Shown piece after piece: positions 33,308 to 41,758 of a stretch of 64,000 nt of DNA. The position numbers and the translations under genes were made by a program. The DNA comes from Methanohalophilus levihalophilus (GTDB taxonomy: Archaea; Halobacteriota; Methanosarcinia; Methanosarcinales; Methanosarcinaceae), in assembly GCF_017874375.1 (NCBI RefSeq), contig NZ_JAGGLK010000003.1, positions 533,169 to 597,168 on the forward strand, given 5' to 3'. The notes beneath the pieces are model-generated. The model saw only the letters and a program-made list of their open reading frames with translations, was not told the DNA's origin and did no database searches. Position 1 is the stretch's first letter. Each line of letters starts with the position of its first letter.

Positions 33308-34333
33308 ATGGGGGTTAGGGAAATGCTTAAGGAAGCGATGTTTTACGAGAAACTTGATGATCTGAAAGTCCAATGTAATCTTTGTAACCACAGGTGTAAG
33401 ATTGCAGAGGGGAAGACGGGTATTTGCAGAGTGCGACAGAACCGTGAAGGTGTATTATACAGTCTAATATACAGCACCGTTTCAAGTGAAGCAGTAGATC
33501 CTATTGAAAAGAAGCCTCTTTTCCATTTTTATCCGGGAACTCTTGCTTATTCCCTTGGGACAATTGGCTGTAATTTCAGATGCAAACATTGCCAGAACTG
33601 GACTATTTCCCAGGTAAACATTGATGAGGCAATGTCTGTAGAAATTACTCCTGAACAGGCAGTAGACAGGGCTCTTGCAACAGGGTGCCGGAGTATTGCA
33701 TGGACTTACAATGAGCCTACAATCTGGTATGAGTATACATACGACTCTGCCAAACTTGCAAAAGAAGCCGGGTTGGCTACGGTTTATGTAACCAACGGTT
33801 ACATAACTCCCGAAGCACTTCGTCAAATTGCACCTTATCTTGATGCTTTCAGGGTTGATATCAAAGCATTTACCGAAGAATTTTACCATAAAATTGCCGG
33901 AGCTAAACTGAAGCCTGTTCTTGACTCGGCAAAGCTGGCACGTGAATTAGGCATGCATGTGGAAGTGGTTTACCTGGTCATCCCAACGCTTAACGATTCC
34001 CGCAAGGAGCTTGAAGAGGTAAGTGCATGGATTTATGAAAATCTCGGAGATGATACCCCTGTGCATTTCACTCGTTTTCATCCATATTACCAGTTGCAGG
34101 ATCTTCCTTCAACGCCTGTGGAGACGATAGAAATGGCCCATGAAATTGCATCTGATGCGGGATTGAAGTTTGTGTATATAGGCAATGTTTTCGGGCATAT
34201 GTACGAAGATACCTTCTGCCCAAAATGTGGAAAGATGCTCATTAAAAGGGGTGGTTTTGACGTTGAGGAGAATCATATCACCCATGAGAATAAGTGTGAG
34301 TACTGCGGGGAATCCATACCTATATTTGATTGA
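33308..34333 (+). CDS. amrS: AmmeMemoRadiSam radical SAM enzyme AmrS
   Basis: A radical SAM protein of up to 341 residues. The 4Fe-4S motif is GCNFRCKHCQNW (CxxxCxxC, about residue 93), preceded by an N-terminal cysteine group CNLCNHRCKIAEGKTGIC and followed by a C-terminal zinc-type CPKCGKM / CEYCGE pair. This is the AmrS member of the AmmeMemoRadiSam set, whose Memo partner is in this window at 22,592. Start is uncertain: ATG 33308 would be almost leaderless given the TATA-like TATATTTTTAAG at about 33279; ATG 33323 has GGGG/AGGG before it. Confidence 0.9.
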   Translation: MGVREMLKEAMFYEKLDDLKVQCNLCNHRCKIAEGKTGICRVRQNREGVLYSLIYSTVSSEAVDPIEKKPLFHFYPGTLAYSLGTIGCNFRCKHCQNWTISQVNIDEAMSVEITPEQAVDRALATGCRSIAWTYNEPTIWYEYTYDSAKLAKEAGLATVYVTNGYITPEALRQIAPYLDAFRVDIKAFTEEFYHKIAGAKLKPVLDSAKLARELGMHVEVVYLVIPTLNDSRKELEEVSAWIYENLGDDTPVHFTRFHPYYQLQDLPSTPVETIEMAHEIASDAGLKFVYIGNVFGHMYEDTFCPKCGKMLIKRGGFDVEENHITHENKCEYCGESIPIFD

Positions 34334-34455
34334 TTCGGGACCGCTTCTTTTCCGGGTTCAACTCTTCCAAATGGCGGTCTGGGACCGCTTTCCAATCAAA
34401 AAGTTTAAGTTTGATTAGTACATTAAGAAAGTCCGCGACATGATTCGCATCCAAT

Positions 34456-34528
34456 GCCGCCATAACTCAGTTGGTAGAGTGTCTGGCTGTTAACCAGAAT
34501 GTCACAGGTTCGAGCCCTGTTGGCGGCG
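34456..34528 (+). tRNA. tRNA-Asn (GTT)
   Basis: Acceptor stem GCCGCCA (34456-34462) with TGGCGGC (34521-34527) and discriminator G; anticodon loop CTGTTAA in stem TCTGG/CCAGA-type arm, anticodon GTT; T-arm ACAGGTTCGAGCCCTGT. A full cloverleaf with standard D-arm. Confidence 0.94.
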
Positions 34529-34549
34529 TTCTTCCTTTTGATAACCAGT

Positions 34550-34624
34550 GGGCCTATAGCTTAGTCTGGTTAGAGCGCCCGGCTCATAACCGGGCGATCA
34601 CCGGTTCAAATCCGGTTAGGCCCA
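34550..34624 (+). tRNA. tRNA with CAT anticodon (Ile2 or elongator Met)
   Basis: Acceptor GGGCCTA (34550-34556) with TAGGCCC (34617-34623) and discriminator A; anticodon stem CCCGG/CCGGG around loop CTCATAA, anticodon CAT; T-arm ACCGGTTCAAATCCGGT. The GGGCC acceptor and the body resemble archaeal isoleucine tRNAs, so agmatidine-modified tRNA-Ile2 is at least as likely as elongator tRNA-Met. It lies 21 bases after tRNA-Asn. Confidence 0.88.
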
Positions 34625-35039
34625 TAAGATAATTTTTTCTAGTCTTGGGTTTGGATTATTTTGTATTTTGTTCAAATTACGCTTCATGCATACATCGGGG
34701 TTATGTAACCTCTCAAAAACGCTACTATTATAGAAAATAGTAAAAAATATTCTTAAAATGTATGCGTATAAATGCAAAATTTAAGCTATTTAGACCTTCT
34801 ATTCTTTAAAATATTTATATTAATCTTTTTAAAAAGCAATTTAAAGGCTAATAAAGTAATTTCAATTAAAATAAAGCATTAAAGGATTTCTTTTTTCTGC
34901 TAATATACATAAAAAGCTTCATGAAATAAAGTATGTTTATATTCCCCCTTAAGATTATGGAAATTGAGGGTTCAGGCTGTATCCCATCAGAAAAACAAAA
35001 TGCTTGGACCCTATCATAAGAATATAAAGAGGTTAAATC
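34625..35039. other. 415-bp AT-rich gap after the tRNA pair
   Basis: No gene found. It is very AT-rich, with several TATA-like strings (for example ATATTTATATT near 34810), and ends with the ribosome site AAAGAGG of the next gene. No tRNA fragment repeats that would mark an integration site were noticed. Confidence 0.5.
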
Positions 35040-35336
35040 ATGAAAATAAAAACATTTAGTTTGATTGCTGTAGCATTCATGTTGGTAAGTCTTCTGGCAG
35101 TCTCTGCTATGGCTGCAGGGCAGGAAAGGGGGGCAATGAATTCATTCATAGACGCAGATGGCGACGGCCTATGCGACAATTTTGTAGATGCAAACGGTGA
35201 CCGTTCATATAACAACTTCATCGACGAAGATGGCGATGGTGTCAATGATAACTCCCTAAGACTTGGAAAGGGGTATGGGGATGGAAACGGATTCCAGAAG
35301 CAATACAGAAAAGGAGACAGATCGTGTATTCAGTAA
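35040..35336 (+). CDS. small secreted calcium-loop protein
   Basis: A 98-residue exported protein: signal peptide (residues 1-25, ending SAMA), then three short repeats of pattern F-(I/V)-D-x-(D/N)-G-D-x: FIDADGDGLCDN, FVDANGDRSYNN and FIDEDGDGVNDN (about residues 36-70). DxDxDG loops of this type bind calcium. The C-terminus is Gly-, Lys- and Asp-rich with one cysteine and no anchor. It stands alone with its own leader and terminator; role unknown, perhaps an envelope or matrix calcium binder. Confidence 0.75.
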   Translation: MKIKTFSLIAVAFMLVSLLAVSAMAAGQERGAMNSFIDADGDGLCDNFVDANGDRSYNNFIDEDGDGVNDNSLRLGKGYGDGNGFQKQYRKGDRSCIQ

Positions 35337-35387
35337 AGACACGATGAAATAAATGGAACAAAAAAACGTATTGTACGAGTAAAAACA

Positions 35388-35434
35388 GGGTTCAGCCAAT
35401 AATGCTGACCCCTTTCTATTACTATTTTGATTTC
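35388..35434 (+). terminator. hairpin with T-rich tail
   Basis: GGGTTCAGC (35388-35396) pairs with GCTGACCC (35404-35411), eight base pairs with one bulged T, followed by CTTTCTATT and further T-rich sequence. It lies 52 bases after the calcium-loop gene and probably ends it. Confidence 0.55.
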
Positions 35435-35579
35435 TTATAATTCCAGCACCCCAGTCATAATTCAATATTTTTCCCTTTCATTTGGTCTATTGGTAAAACC
35501 TATATTGAATACGAGTAGATTACAATATTGAGTACAAACAAGATGTTTTTGCTATGTCCTTGTTTCAAGTGGGGGAGTT

Positions 35580-36506
35580 ATGTTGGTGGGTTCTAAAGCA
35601 AGGGGAGTAATCTGTGTTTTAGTTCTCTTTTTTATCTTATTGGCCACTACTTCTACAGTTTTTGCATCCACGCTCAAAGTAGCTGAAAGTGGAGACAAAA
35701 TTTACTCAACAATACAAGAAGCTGTAATCAATGCCAGCAAGGGAGATACACTTTTAGTGTACCCAGGGACTTACGTTGAGAATATCTATATCGATAAGGA
35801 ACTGACAATCATAGCAAATTCCGACTATCCATCAGATGTTATCATTCAAGCTGCCAGAATGGACGAACATATCTTACATATAAAAGCAGACGGAGTGACA
35901 ATCAGTGGATTTATCATAAAGGATTCCAAAGGCCCTGAAAAAACAGGGATCTATCTTGATAGTGTTGAAAATTGCAATATTAGCCATAATGTTCTATCAG
36001 ATAACCAAAACGGTGTCGGACTATTATCTTCCTCGGGAAATATCCTTATTGACAATAGTATTAATTCAAGTCATTGGGTTGGTATTTATCTTGAGCGTTC
36101 ACATGATAATTTGCTGGCTAACAATTCCATTGTCCTGAATGGACGGGATGGTGTAGACTTTGAAGCTTCAAATAACAATTTGCTGAAAAATAATACTATT
36201 AATTTGAATAAGCAGAATGGTATTTCCCTGATTTCTTCTAATGGTAACACAATTAGCAATAATAAAATTAATTCAAACAACCAGTTTGGATTATTACTGG
36301 AAGAGTCTTCAAATAATACCCTAAGTGACAATTCCGTATTGGATAACATCAAAGGAATCAATATAGAAGGCTATGCTGGTAATCACATTTACGGAAATAA
36401 CATTGTCGATAAGGAAACACAAGGGATGCCGTTCATAAATCCAAAATCAACATTGTTAATACTTGGAATTGTATTTGTTTTTCTCAGGGTCAGACGAAAA
36501 ATATGA
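35580..36506 (+). CDS. NosD-like right-handed beta-helix surface protein
   Basis: A 308-residue exported protein: signal peptide (about residues 10-30), PGTYVENIYIDKELTI segment that opens NosD/pectate-lyase-type helices, then repeated coils of pattern N-x-I-x-x-N-x-I-x-x-N (about residues 130-270, NISHNVLSDNQNGVGLLSSS and following), and a C-terminal membrane span ending in RVRRKI. Parallel beta-helix proteins of this kind bind or cut polysaccharide; no catalytic residues are evident, so adhesion is as likely. The tail (membrane span plus Arg-rich end) resembles a CTERM anchor but has no classic signature. Confidence 0.8.
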   Translation: MLVGSKARGVICVLVLFFILLATTSTVFASTLKVAESGDKIYSTIQEAVINASKGDTLLVYPGTYVENIYIDKELTIIANSDYPSDVIIQAARMDEHILHIKADGVTISGFIIKDSKGPEKTGIYLDSVENCNISHNVLSDNQNGVGLLSSSGNILIDNSINSSHWVGIYLERSHDNLLANNSIVLNGRDGVDFEASNNNLLKNNTINLNKQNGISLISSNGNTISNNKINSNNQFGLLLEESSNNTLSDNSVLDNIKGINIEGYAGNHIYGNNIVDKETQGMPFINPKSTLLILGIVFVFLRVRRKI

Positions 36507-36521
36507 GGCAAAATTTATTGT

Positions 36522-37826
36522 GTGGATTATTTGATGGGTAAAAACAAATCTATAGGGTATTGGTCAGCAGTTTCTATAGGCATTGGTGGAATGGTTGGCG
36601 GGGGTATCTTTGCAGTTCTTGGTCTTGCCGTTGAACTTGGGCAAGGGGAGACGCCGATAGCGTTTATGTTTGCCGGTGTAGTCGCATTGCTAACATCATA
36701 TTCCTACGCAAAATTGTCTGTCCGCTATCCTTCAGAAGGAGGAACAGTCGAATTCCTGAATCAGGCGTTTGGTTCAGGTTTGGTTACAGGAGGACTCAAT
36801 GTTCTTCTATGGTTAAGCTATGTTGTGATGCTTTCCCTTTATGCTTATGCTTTTGGAAGCTATGGATCCACGTTTTTCCCAGAACCCTATCAGATAATTT
36901 TAAGGCATGTATTCACCAGCATCATTATAGTCTTATTAACTGTGGTAAACATCATTGGTGCAAATGTAGTTGGTAAATCCGAAGAATGGATTGTAGGTTT
37001 TAAGGTTGCTATTTTATTGACATTCATAGGCGTAGGCATCTGGAGCGTTAAAACCCAGCAGTTCCAACCCGCAGTTGTTTCTAATCCGTTGCAATTGATA
37101 GCTGCAGGAATGATTATTTTTCTGGCTTATGAGGGGTTTGAACTGATAGCAAACACGGCAAATGATGTGAAAAATCCGGCAAAAACACTTCCAAGAGCTT
37201 ATTATTCAGCAGTCATCTTTGTAATTTTACTTTATGTACTAATTGCTCTTGTTACTGTTGGGAATGTATCAATAGATACCATAGTACAGTCTAAGGACTA
37301 TGCTCTTGCTGTAGCTGCAAAACCTTTTTTAGGAAATTTTGGTTTCAATCTCGTTGCGGTTGCAGCTCTCTTATCAACAGCTTCAGCAATTAATGCAACA
37401 TTATATGGTGCTTCACGGGTGAGTTACATAATAGCCAAGGACGGAGAATTGCCTGAAATATTAGAAGAAAAAATATGGAATCGACCAATTGAGGGTCTGC
37501 TGATTACCTCGGCTTTCACACTTCTTGTCGCAAATATATTTGATCTTTCCAGTATTTCAATAATGGGAAGTGCTGGATTTCTAATACTCTTTGGAGCTGT
37601 AAACGCTTCTAACGCTCGCTTGCATCGGAAAACTGGAAGTCACAGGTGGATATCAATATTAGGTACGATTGTTTGCTTCATTGCTCTTTTTGCATTGATC
37701 TGGTACACAGTGAACAATTCACCTAAAGATCTTTTCATCTTGGCTTTTATGCTTTGTTCAGCGTTTGGTGTAGAATTTGTTTATAGAAGGGTTACAGGCA
37801 GAAGCATAACGAAGATTCATAACTAA
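36522..37826 (+). CDS. APC superfamily amino-acid permease
   Basis: A 434-residue protein with about 12 membrane spans. The first span carries the APC hallmark SIGIGGMVGGGIFAVLG (unwound glycine region that binds the substrate amino group), and YEGFELIANTANDVKNPAKTLPRA is the conserved loop near span 6. It should import amino acids or similar compounds by cation symport or exchange; substrate unknown. The start may be GTG 36522 or ATG 36534; neither has a clear site. It follows the beta-helix gene by 15 bases, probably on the same transcript. Confidence 0.88.
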   Translation: MDYLMGKNKSIGYWSAVSIGIGGMVGGGIFAVLGLAVELGQGETPIAFMFAGVVALLTSYSYAKLSVRYPSEGGTVEFLNQAFGSGLVTGGLNVLLWLSYVVMLSLYAYAFGSYGSTFFPEPYQIILRHVFTSIIIVLLTVVNIIGANVVGKSEEWIVGFKVAILLTFIGVGIWSVKTQQFQPAVVSNPLQLIAAGMIIFLAYEGFELIANTANDVKNPAKTLPRAYYSAVIFVILLYVLIALVTVGNVSIDTIVQSKDYALAVAAKPFLGNFGFNLVAVAALLSTASAINATLYGASRVSYIIAKDGELPEILEEKIWNRPIEGLLITSAFTLLVANIFDLSSISIMGSAGFLILFGAVNASNARLHRKTGSHRWISILGTIVCFIALFALIWYTVNNSPKDLFILAFMLCSAFGVEFVYRRVTGRSITKIHN

Positions 37827-38050
37827 GTTTTTATCTTCAGATCTCTTGGTGGAGAAACATGGATAAAGGGGAATCATCCTTTCCAAATGCTTTTTTTACT
37901 TCTAGATGGACTACATGCAATTAGCCATCTTGATACGACTGTTTTTATTAACCACAAACTAAATGTATGTTTACACCTAATGCAAAGTAAGCATATCCAG
38001 AATGAAGATCTCAAATAAGGTCGATACATTGTTTATGTGGGGTTTACACT

Positions 38051-38557
38051 ATGAATGATCAAAATAAGCGTGCTTTTATCCTGATTTTTGGAATTCCGAT
38101 AGCGATTCTGCTATTGATATTAATAGGTCAGTCATCAGGATTGCTTCAGGCCGGGCTCCTGTCCTCAGATGATGGTAATCTGCCAGATGGAGATACTGTA
38201 AAACTCGGGGATCTCGATTTTCATACATCTCTTGATGCTGCTCTTATTGAAGCCGGTAACAGTGGGAAGCCTGTTTATGTGTATGTGGATTCTGACTATT
38301 GTAGCTGGTGCAAGAAGTTTGAGGCAGAAGCATTTCATGACGAGCGTGTAGTTCAAATGCTTAACAGCAACTTTGAACGGTTGTCTGTTAATACTGCCAG
38401 AAATCCGTCAGTTGCCAGCAGCCTGAATGTCCGAGGGACGCCAACCGGGATTTTCCTGCGTCCGGATGGAAGTGAAATTGAAGATATGAGGATAGTGGGC
38501 TATGTTAGTGCTGATGAATTCCTTATCCAATTGGATGATGTGGCAAGAGTGAACTGA
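38051..38557 (+). CDS. membrane-anchored thioredoxin-fold protein
   Basis: A 168-residue protein with an N-terminal membrane anchor (about residues 9-28) and an extracytoplasmic thioredoxin-like domain. VYVDSDYCSWCKKFEAEAF carries the CxxC active site (CSWC, about residue 81), and RGTPTGIFLRPDG supplies the cis-proline loop. It fits the thioredoxin_7/DUF255-like group acting on disulfides of exported proteins. The window's cysteine-containing surface proteins are possible clients, though nothing links them directly. GGGG before ATG 38051 serves as ribosome site. Confidence 0.87.
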   Translation: MNDQNKRAFILIFGIPIAILLLILIGQSSGLLQAGLLSSDDGNLPDGDTVKLGDLDFHTSLDAALIEAGNSGKPVYVYVDSDYCSWCKKFEAEAFHDERVVQMLNSNFERLSVNTARNPSVASSLNVRGTPTGIFLRPDGSEIEDMRIVGYVSADEFLIQLDDVARVN

Positions 38558-38619
38558 ATTAAAACACATCATATTTGAGAATTGAAAATAATTTCAATTA
38601 ATAGTCCAAACCCCTGATC

Positions 38620-39240
38620 ATGAAAACAAATACAGATCTTGAAGCGCTTTCAGGAATCTCCAATGAGGCTATCATCAAAGCCACAGAGCATGATTGGGTT
38701 AAGTGGATGGACTATTTGGATAGCACACATGCTTCTGATTTGCCGCACAAAGAAATAGTGGCTTTGCTTCAGGATGATGGCGGATTAGGAAATGCATGGT
38801 GGGGACAAACGATTACCAATACTTATGAAAAGTACATTGGGCGAAGAAAAACCGGGGAAATGGAAACTGGCTTCCAGATTGGTGTCCAGAAATCATTTTC
38901 TATTCCTCTTGAAGACGCATGGGAATTGATAACTTCCGCTGAAGGTATGAAAATCTGGCTTGGTGATGCTGTCAAATTGGAAGAAAAAGCGGTTTATGAG
39001 ACAAAAGATGGAATCACCGGTGAGATTCGGATATTCAAACCAGATTCCCATATTCGAATGACATGGAAACTTCCAGATTGGGATAAGGAATCAACTCTCC
39101 AGCTTCGGGTAATTCCGAAGGCTAACAGCACAGCGATTACATTCCATCAGGAAGGATTGAAAAAAGAAAGCATGCGGGAAGAAATGCGTCAATTCTGGAA
39201 GGAAAAACTCAAATTGCTAAGTGAATTTGCAGGTCAATGA
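38620..39240 (+). CDS. DUF4287 plus SRPBCC (AHSA1-like) protein
   Basis: A 206-residue two-part protein: an N-terminal DUF4287-like helical part (about residues 15-75, with HDWVKWMDYLD and GLGNAWWGQTI) and a C-terminal SRPBCC/AHSA1 lipid-binding-type domain (about 85-205, SFSIPLEDAWELITSAEGMKIWLG). This combination is common in bacteria and scarce in archaea, which hints at transfer. The ligand is unknown. No ribosome site is evident before ATG 38620; it may be leaderless. Confidence 0.8.
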   Translation: MKTNTDLEALSGISNEAIIKATEHDWVKWMDYLDSTHASDLPHKEIVALLQDDGGLGNAWWGQTITNTYEKYIGRRKTGEMETGFQIGVQKSFSIPLEDAWELITSAEGMKIWLGDAVKLEEKAVYETKDGITGEIRIFKPDSHIRMTWKLPDWDKESTLQLRVIPKANSTAITFHQEGLKKESMREEMRQFWKEKLKLLSEFAGQ

Positions 39241-39342
39241 CTGCAAAGCCTTAGGCGATAGATTTTCTGGTTTTGTGGATTTGAGGGCAAATAATTTATC
39301 AATCTTGCAGACCATTCCGAATACGATTTTGGAGATAACAAT

Positions 39343-39741
39343 TTGCTAGATACAATTATTGCTGTAGATATATCAGGACGTCACTATGAAGACAACAGGT
39401 ACTTCATGGTAAGTGCAGCGGTGGCATTATCCTATTCAGAAGGGAATATCAGGGGGATAGAAGGCATCCATATAATTCCATTTTCCAGTGTAAAACCACC
39501 AGAGGTTACTGATGTTGTGCATATGGTAGAAGAGACCGTAGAAGGTACTGGGATTAATGGGACTGTTGTAGCAGAAAGGGGGGATATGTTCAACCAGCCC
39601 GAAGATCTGGTAAAGCAAATGTTCCGTGTTGATTTCAAATATCCTGAATCCATGGCTGAAAAACTGGGAATTGAATTTGCACATCACGTATCATTAAGCA
39701 GTCGCAATCTCTTGCTAAAGCAGGAAGTGCATGAGATATAA
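39343..39741 (+). CDS. DUF2209 family protein
   Basis: A 132-residue archaeal protein of the DUF2209 family, starting LDTIIAVDISGRHYEDNRYFMVSAAVAL, which looks like an RNase H-like beta-hairpin with an Asp. The family has no known role. Start is TTG 39343, eight bases after GGAG (39331-39334). The next gene, HflX, begins inside its last codons (overlap 11 bases if the first ATG is used), so the two are likely co-expressed. Confidence 0.75.
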   Translation: MLDTIIAVDISGRHYEDNRYFMVSAAVALSYSEGNIRGIEGIHIIPFSSVKPPEVTDVVHMVEETVEGTGINGTVVAERGDMFNQPEDLVKQMFRVDFKYPESMAEKLGIEFAHHVSLSSRNLLLKQEVHEI

Positions 39742-41029
39742 CAGTCTCTCGAAAGCAAAATGCGGTTTTTCCATGAATGATGTAATTCTTGTTCAGCGTA
39801 CGATTCCCGGAAGTAAGGAAAGGGATAACATCCGAAAACTCGCAGAGCTGAAAGAACTCGCTTTTGCTGCAGGATATAATGTTGTTGATTCTCTTGTCCA
39901 GCAGCATCATCCAGACCGCCGTTTTCATATCGGAAAGGGCAAAGCCGAAGAACTTGCCGCACTTGTGGCTGAATATCATCCATTGAAAATGATTTTCCTG
40001 AATCCTCTCACGATTACGCAGGTTTACAACCTGTCTGAACTATGCCAATGCGAGGTTATTGACAAATTCCAGCTAATTCTTGAAATCTTTGCTACAAGAG
40101 CAACCACCAGTCGATCCAAATTACAGGTTGAACTTGCAAAACTTGAATATGAACTTCCAAGGGCACGTAAACTTGTATCCTTGCTGAAACAGGAAGAGCG
40201 TCCCGGTTTTATGGGAATGGGTGGATATGAGGATTCCTACGAGCAGGATCTCAAGAAAAGAATCAGTAGGATCAGGAAAGAACTCAAAATTACTATTCGA
40301 AGTGGTGCTACACGCCGGGAGAGCCGACATGAGCAGGGTTTCTCACTGATATCTCTCGCAGGTTATACCAATGCCGGGAAAAGTACCCTTTTCAACACTT
40401 TAGTTTCCGAGGATGTGGAAAGCATGGATATGCTTTTTACAACTCTTTCACCAACCACTCGCTCTATTAACATTAGTGGACGGAGGGCATTGCTTACCGA
40501 TACAGTAGGTTTTATTGAGGATCTTCCTCACTTCCTTGTGGATGCTTTCCGGTCTACACTTGAAGATGTATTTTTTTCGGATATCATCTTGCTAGTTGTC
40601 GATGCCAGTGATCCGGCTGATGTTATCAGGAAAAAGCTTGCTGTTTCCCATGATATTTTCTGGAAGCAGCTTGAAAATGCAGTTCTTATAACCGTTTTCA
40701 ATAAATCTGATCTTGTATTTCCCGGGGAACTGGAAGCAAAAATCGAGGCACTTGAATACTTAAGTCCGAATCCAGTCATTGTTTCTGCAAAAGAAAGCAT
40801 AGGTCTAGATGCACTCAAAGAAGTCATTCATTCAAATCTTCCTAAATGGGAACGATTCACTATTTCATTGCCAAATTCAGACGAGGGAATGTCAATTCTT
40901 TCATGGTTGATGGAGCAGGGGATTGTACATTCCACTGAATACGGGGAAGCAATTGTGGTTGATGCAGAAGCAAGGGATTCGGTTATGAATAGAGCAAAAG
41001 CTCTTGCCCGGAACATTTCAGCAGCTTAA
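39731..41029 (+). CDS. hflX: GTPase HflX
   Basis: A ribosome-associated GTPase, up to 432 residues. N-terminal HflX domain (HPDRRFHIGKGKAEELA near residue 60, the family motif), a coiled linker with VELAKLEYELPRARKL, and a G domain with G1 GYTNAGKST (about residue 217), G2/G3 DTVGFIEDLP and G4 NKSD. HflX splits or rescues stalled 70S-type ribosomes in bacteria. ATG 39731 follows AGGAAG; ATG 39773 (14 residues later) is an alternative. It partly overlaps the DUF2209 gene. Confidence 0.93.
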   Translation: MRYNSLSKAKCGFSMNDVILVQRTIPGSKERDNIRKLAELKELAFAAGYNVVDSLVQQHHPDRRFHIGKGKAEELAALVAEYHPLKMIFLNPLTITQVYNLSELCQCEVIDKFQLILEIFATRATTSRSKLQVELAKLEYELPRARKLVSLLKQEERPGFMGMGGYEDSYEQDLKKRISRIRKELKITIRSGATRRESRHEQGFSLISLAGYTNAGKSTLFNTLVSEDVESMDMLFTTLSPTTRSINISGRRALLTDTVGFIEDLPHFLVDAFRSTLEDVFFSDIILLVVDASDPADVIRKKLAVSHDIFWKQLENAVLITVFNKSDLVFPGELEAKIEALEYLSPNPVIVSAKESIGLDALKEVIHSNLPKWERFTISLPNSDEGMSILSWLMEQGIVHSTEYGEAIVVDAEARDSVMNRAKALARNISAA

Positions 41030-41098
41030 TCCAACCACTTCGAAGTTTTCCTTTTTTGCACAAAAACTTATTACCTACAAAAACTGAATCTCTTTCTG

Positions 41099-41755
41099 AT
41101 GCTATTCGATTTGCATGTTCATTCCTGTTTTTCAAAAGACAGTGATTCGGATCCGGATTCTCTGTTACAATGGGCGAAGATTAACGGACTTGATGGGTTT
41201 GCTGTCTGTGATCATGATTCGGTGGAGGGGGGGCAGGCCTGTGCCAAACGTGCCAGGGAACTTGATTGTGATATTCTTGTAATTCCGGGGATTGAAGTCA
41301 GCTCTGCTGAAGGCCATGTTCTCGTTCTTGGAGTGGATAAAGCGATTCCTCCGGGGATGAGTGTACCTGAGACAATAAAACGTGCCCGCGAATTGGGGGG
41401 AACTGTAATAATCCCACATCCGTTTAAGCGGACTTCTCATGGTATCGGCTATGTGGAAGGCCTGGATATTGATGCAGTCGAAGTTTACAATTCACGCTGT
41501 CTCACATCGTATGCCAACCGTCGGGCAAAAATGATTGCCGACAGGTTAGGTATCCCGCATGTGGGTGGAAGTGATGCCCACGAGCCACGTATGATAGGAC
41601 GCTCCTACACTGAAATTGATGCTCCTGAGAAAACCGTTGAAGCAGTGCTTTCGGCAATCAAAAACGGAAATGTGAAAGCAGGCGGTGGGCGCACTCCTCC
41701 TCAATTTGTTGTTAAACAAATGTTCAAGGGCCTGAAAAAGAAAGTACAGGCATAA
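41099..41755 (+). CDS. PHP-domain phosphoesterase
   Basis: A 218-residue PHP protein. Metal-binding motifs are FDLHVHSCFSKD (HxH at the N-terminus), CDHDS, EVSSAEGH, IPHPFKR and GSDAHEP, a full set for the trinuclear site, so it is probably an active phosphoesterase (nucleoside phosphate or histidinol-phosphatase-like substrates). A TATA-like AAACTTATTACC near 41065 puts the transcript start next to ATG 41099, so it may be leaderless. It is convergent with the AI-2E gene; their ends are three bases apart. Confidence 0.88.
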   Translation: MLFDLHVHSCFSKDSDSDPDSLLQWAKINGLDGFAVCDHDSVEGGQACAKRARELDCDILVIPGIEVSSAEGHVLVLGVDKAIPPGMSVPETIKRARELGGTVIIPHPFKRTSHGIGYVEGLDIDAVEVYNSRCLTSYANRRAKMIADRLGIPHVGGSDAHEPRMIGRSYTEIDAPEKTVEAVLSAIKNGNVKAGGGRTPPQFVVKQMFKGLKKKVQA

Positions 41756-41758
41756 AAA

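Noticed and set aside
34550..34624. Initiator tRNA-Met
   Set aside because: The acceptor and anticodon arms lack initiator features expected in archaea; the choice is between elongator Met and Ile2.
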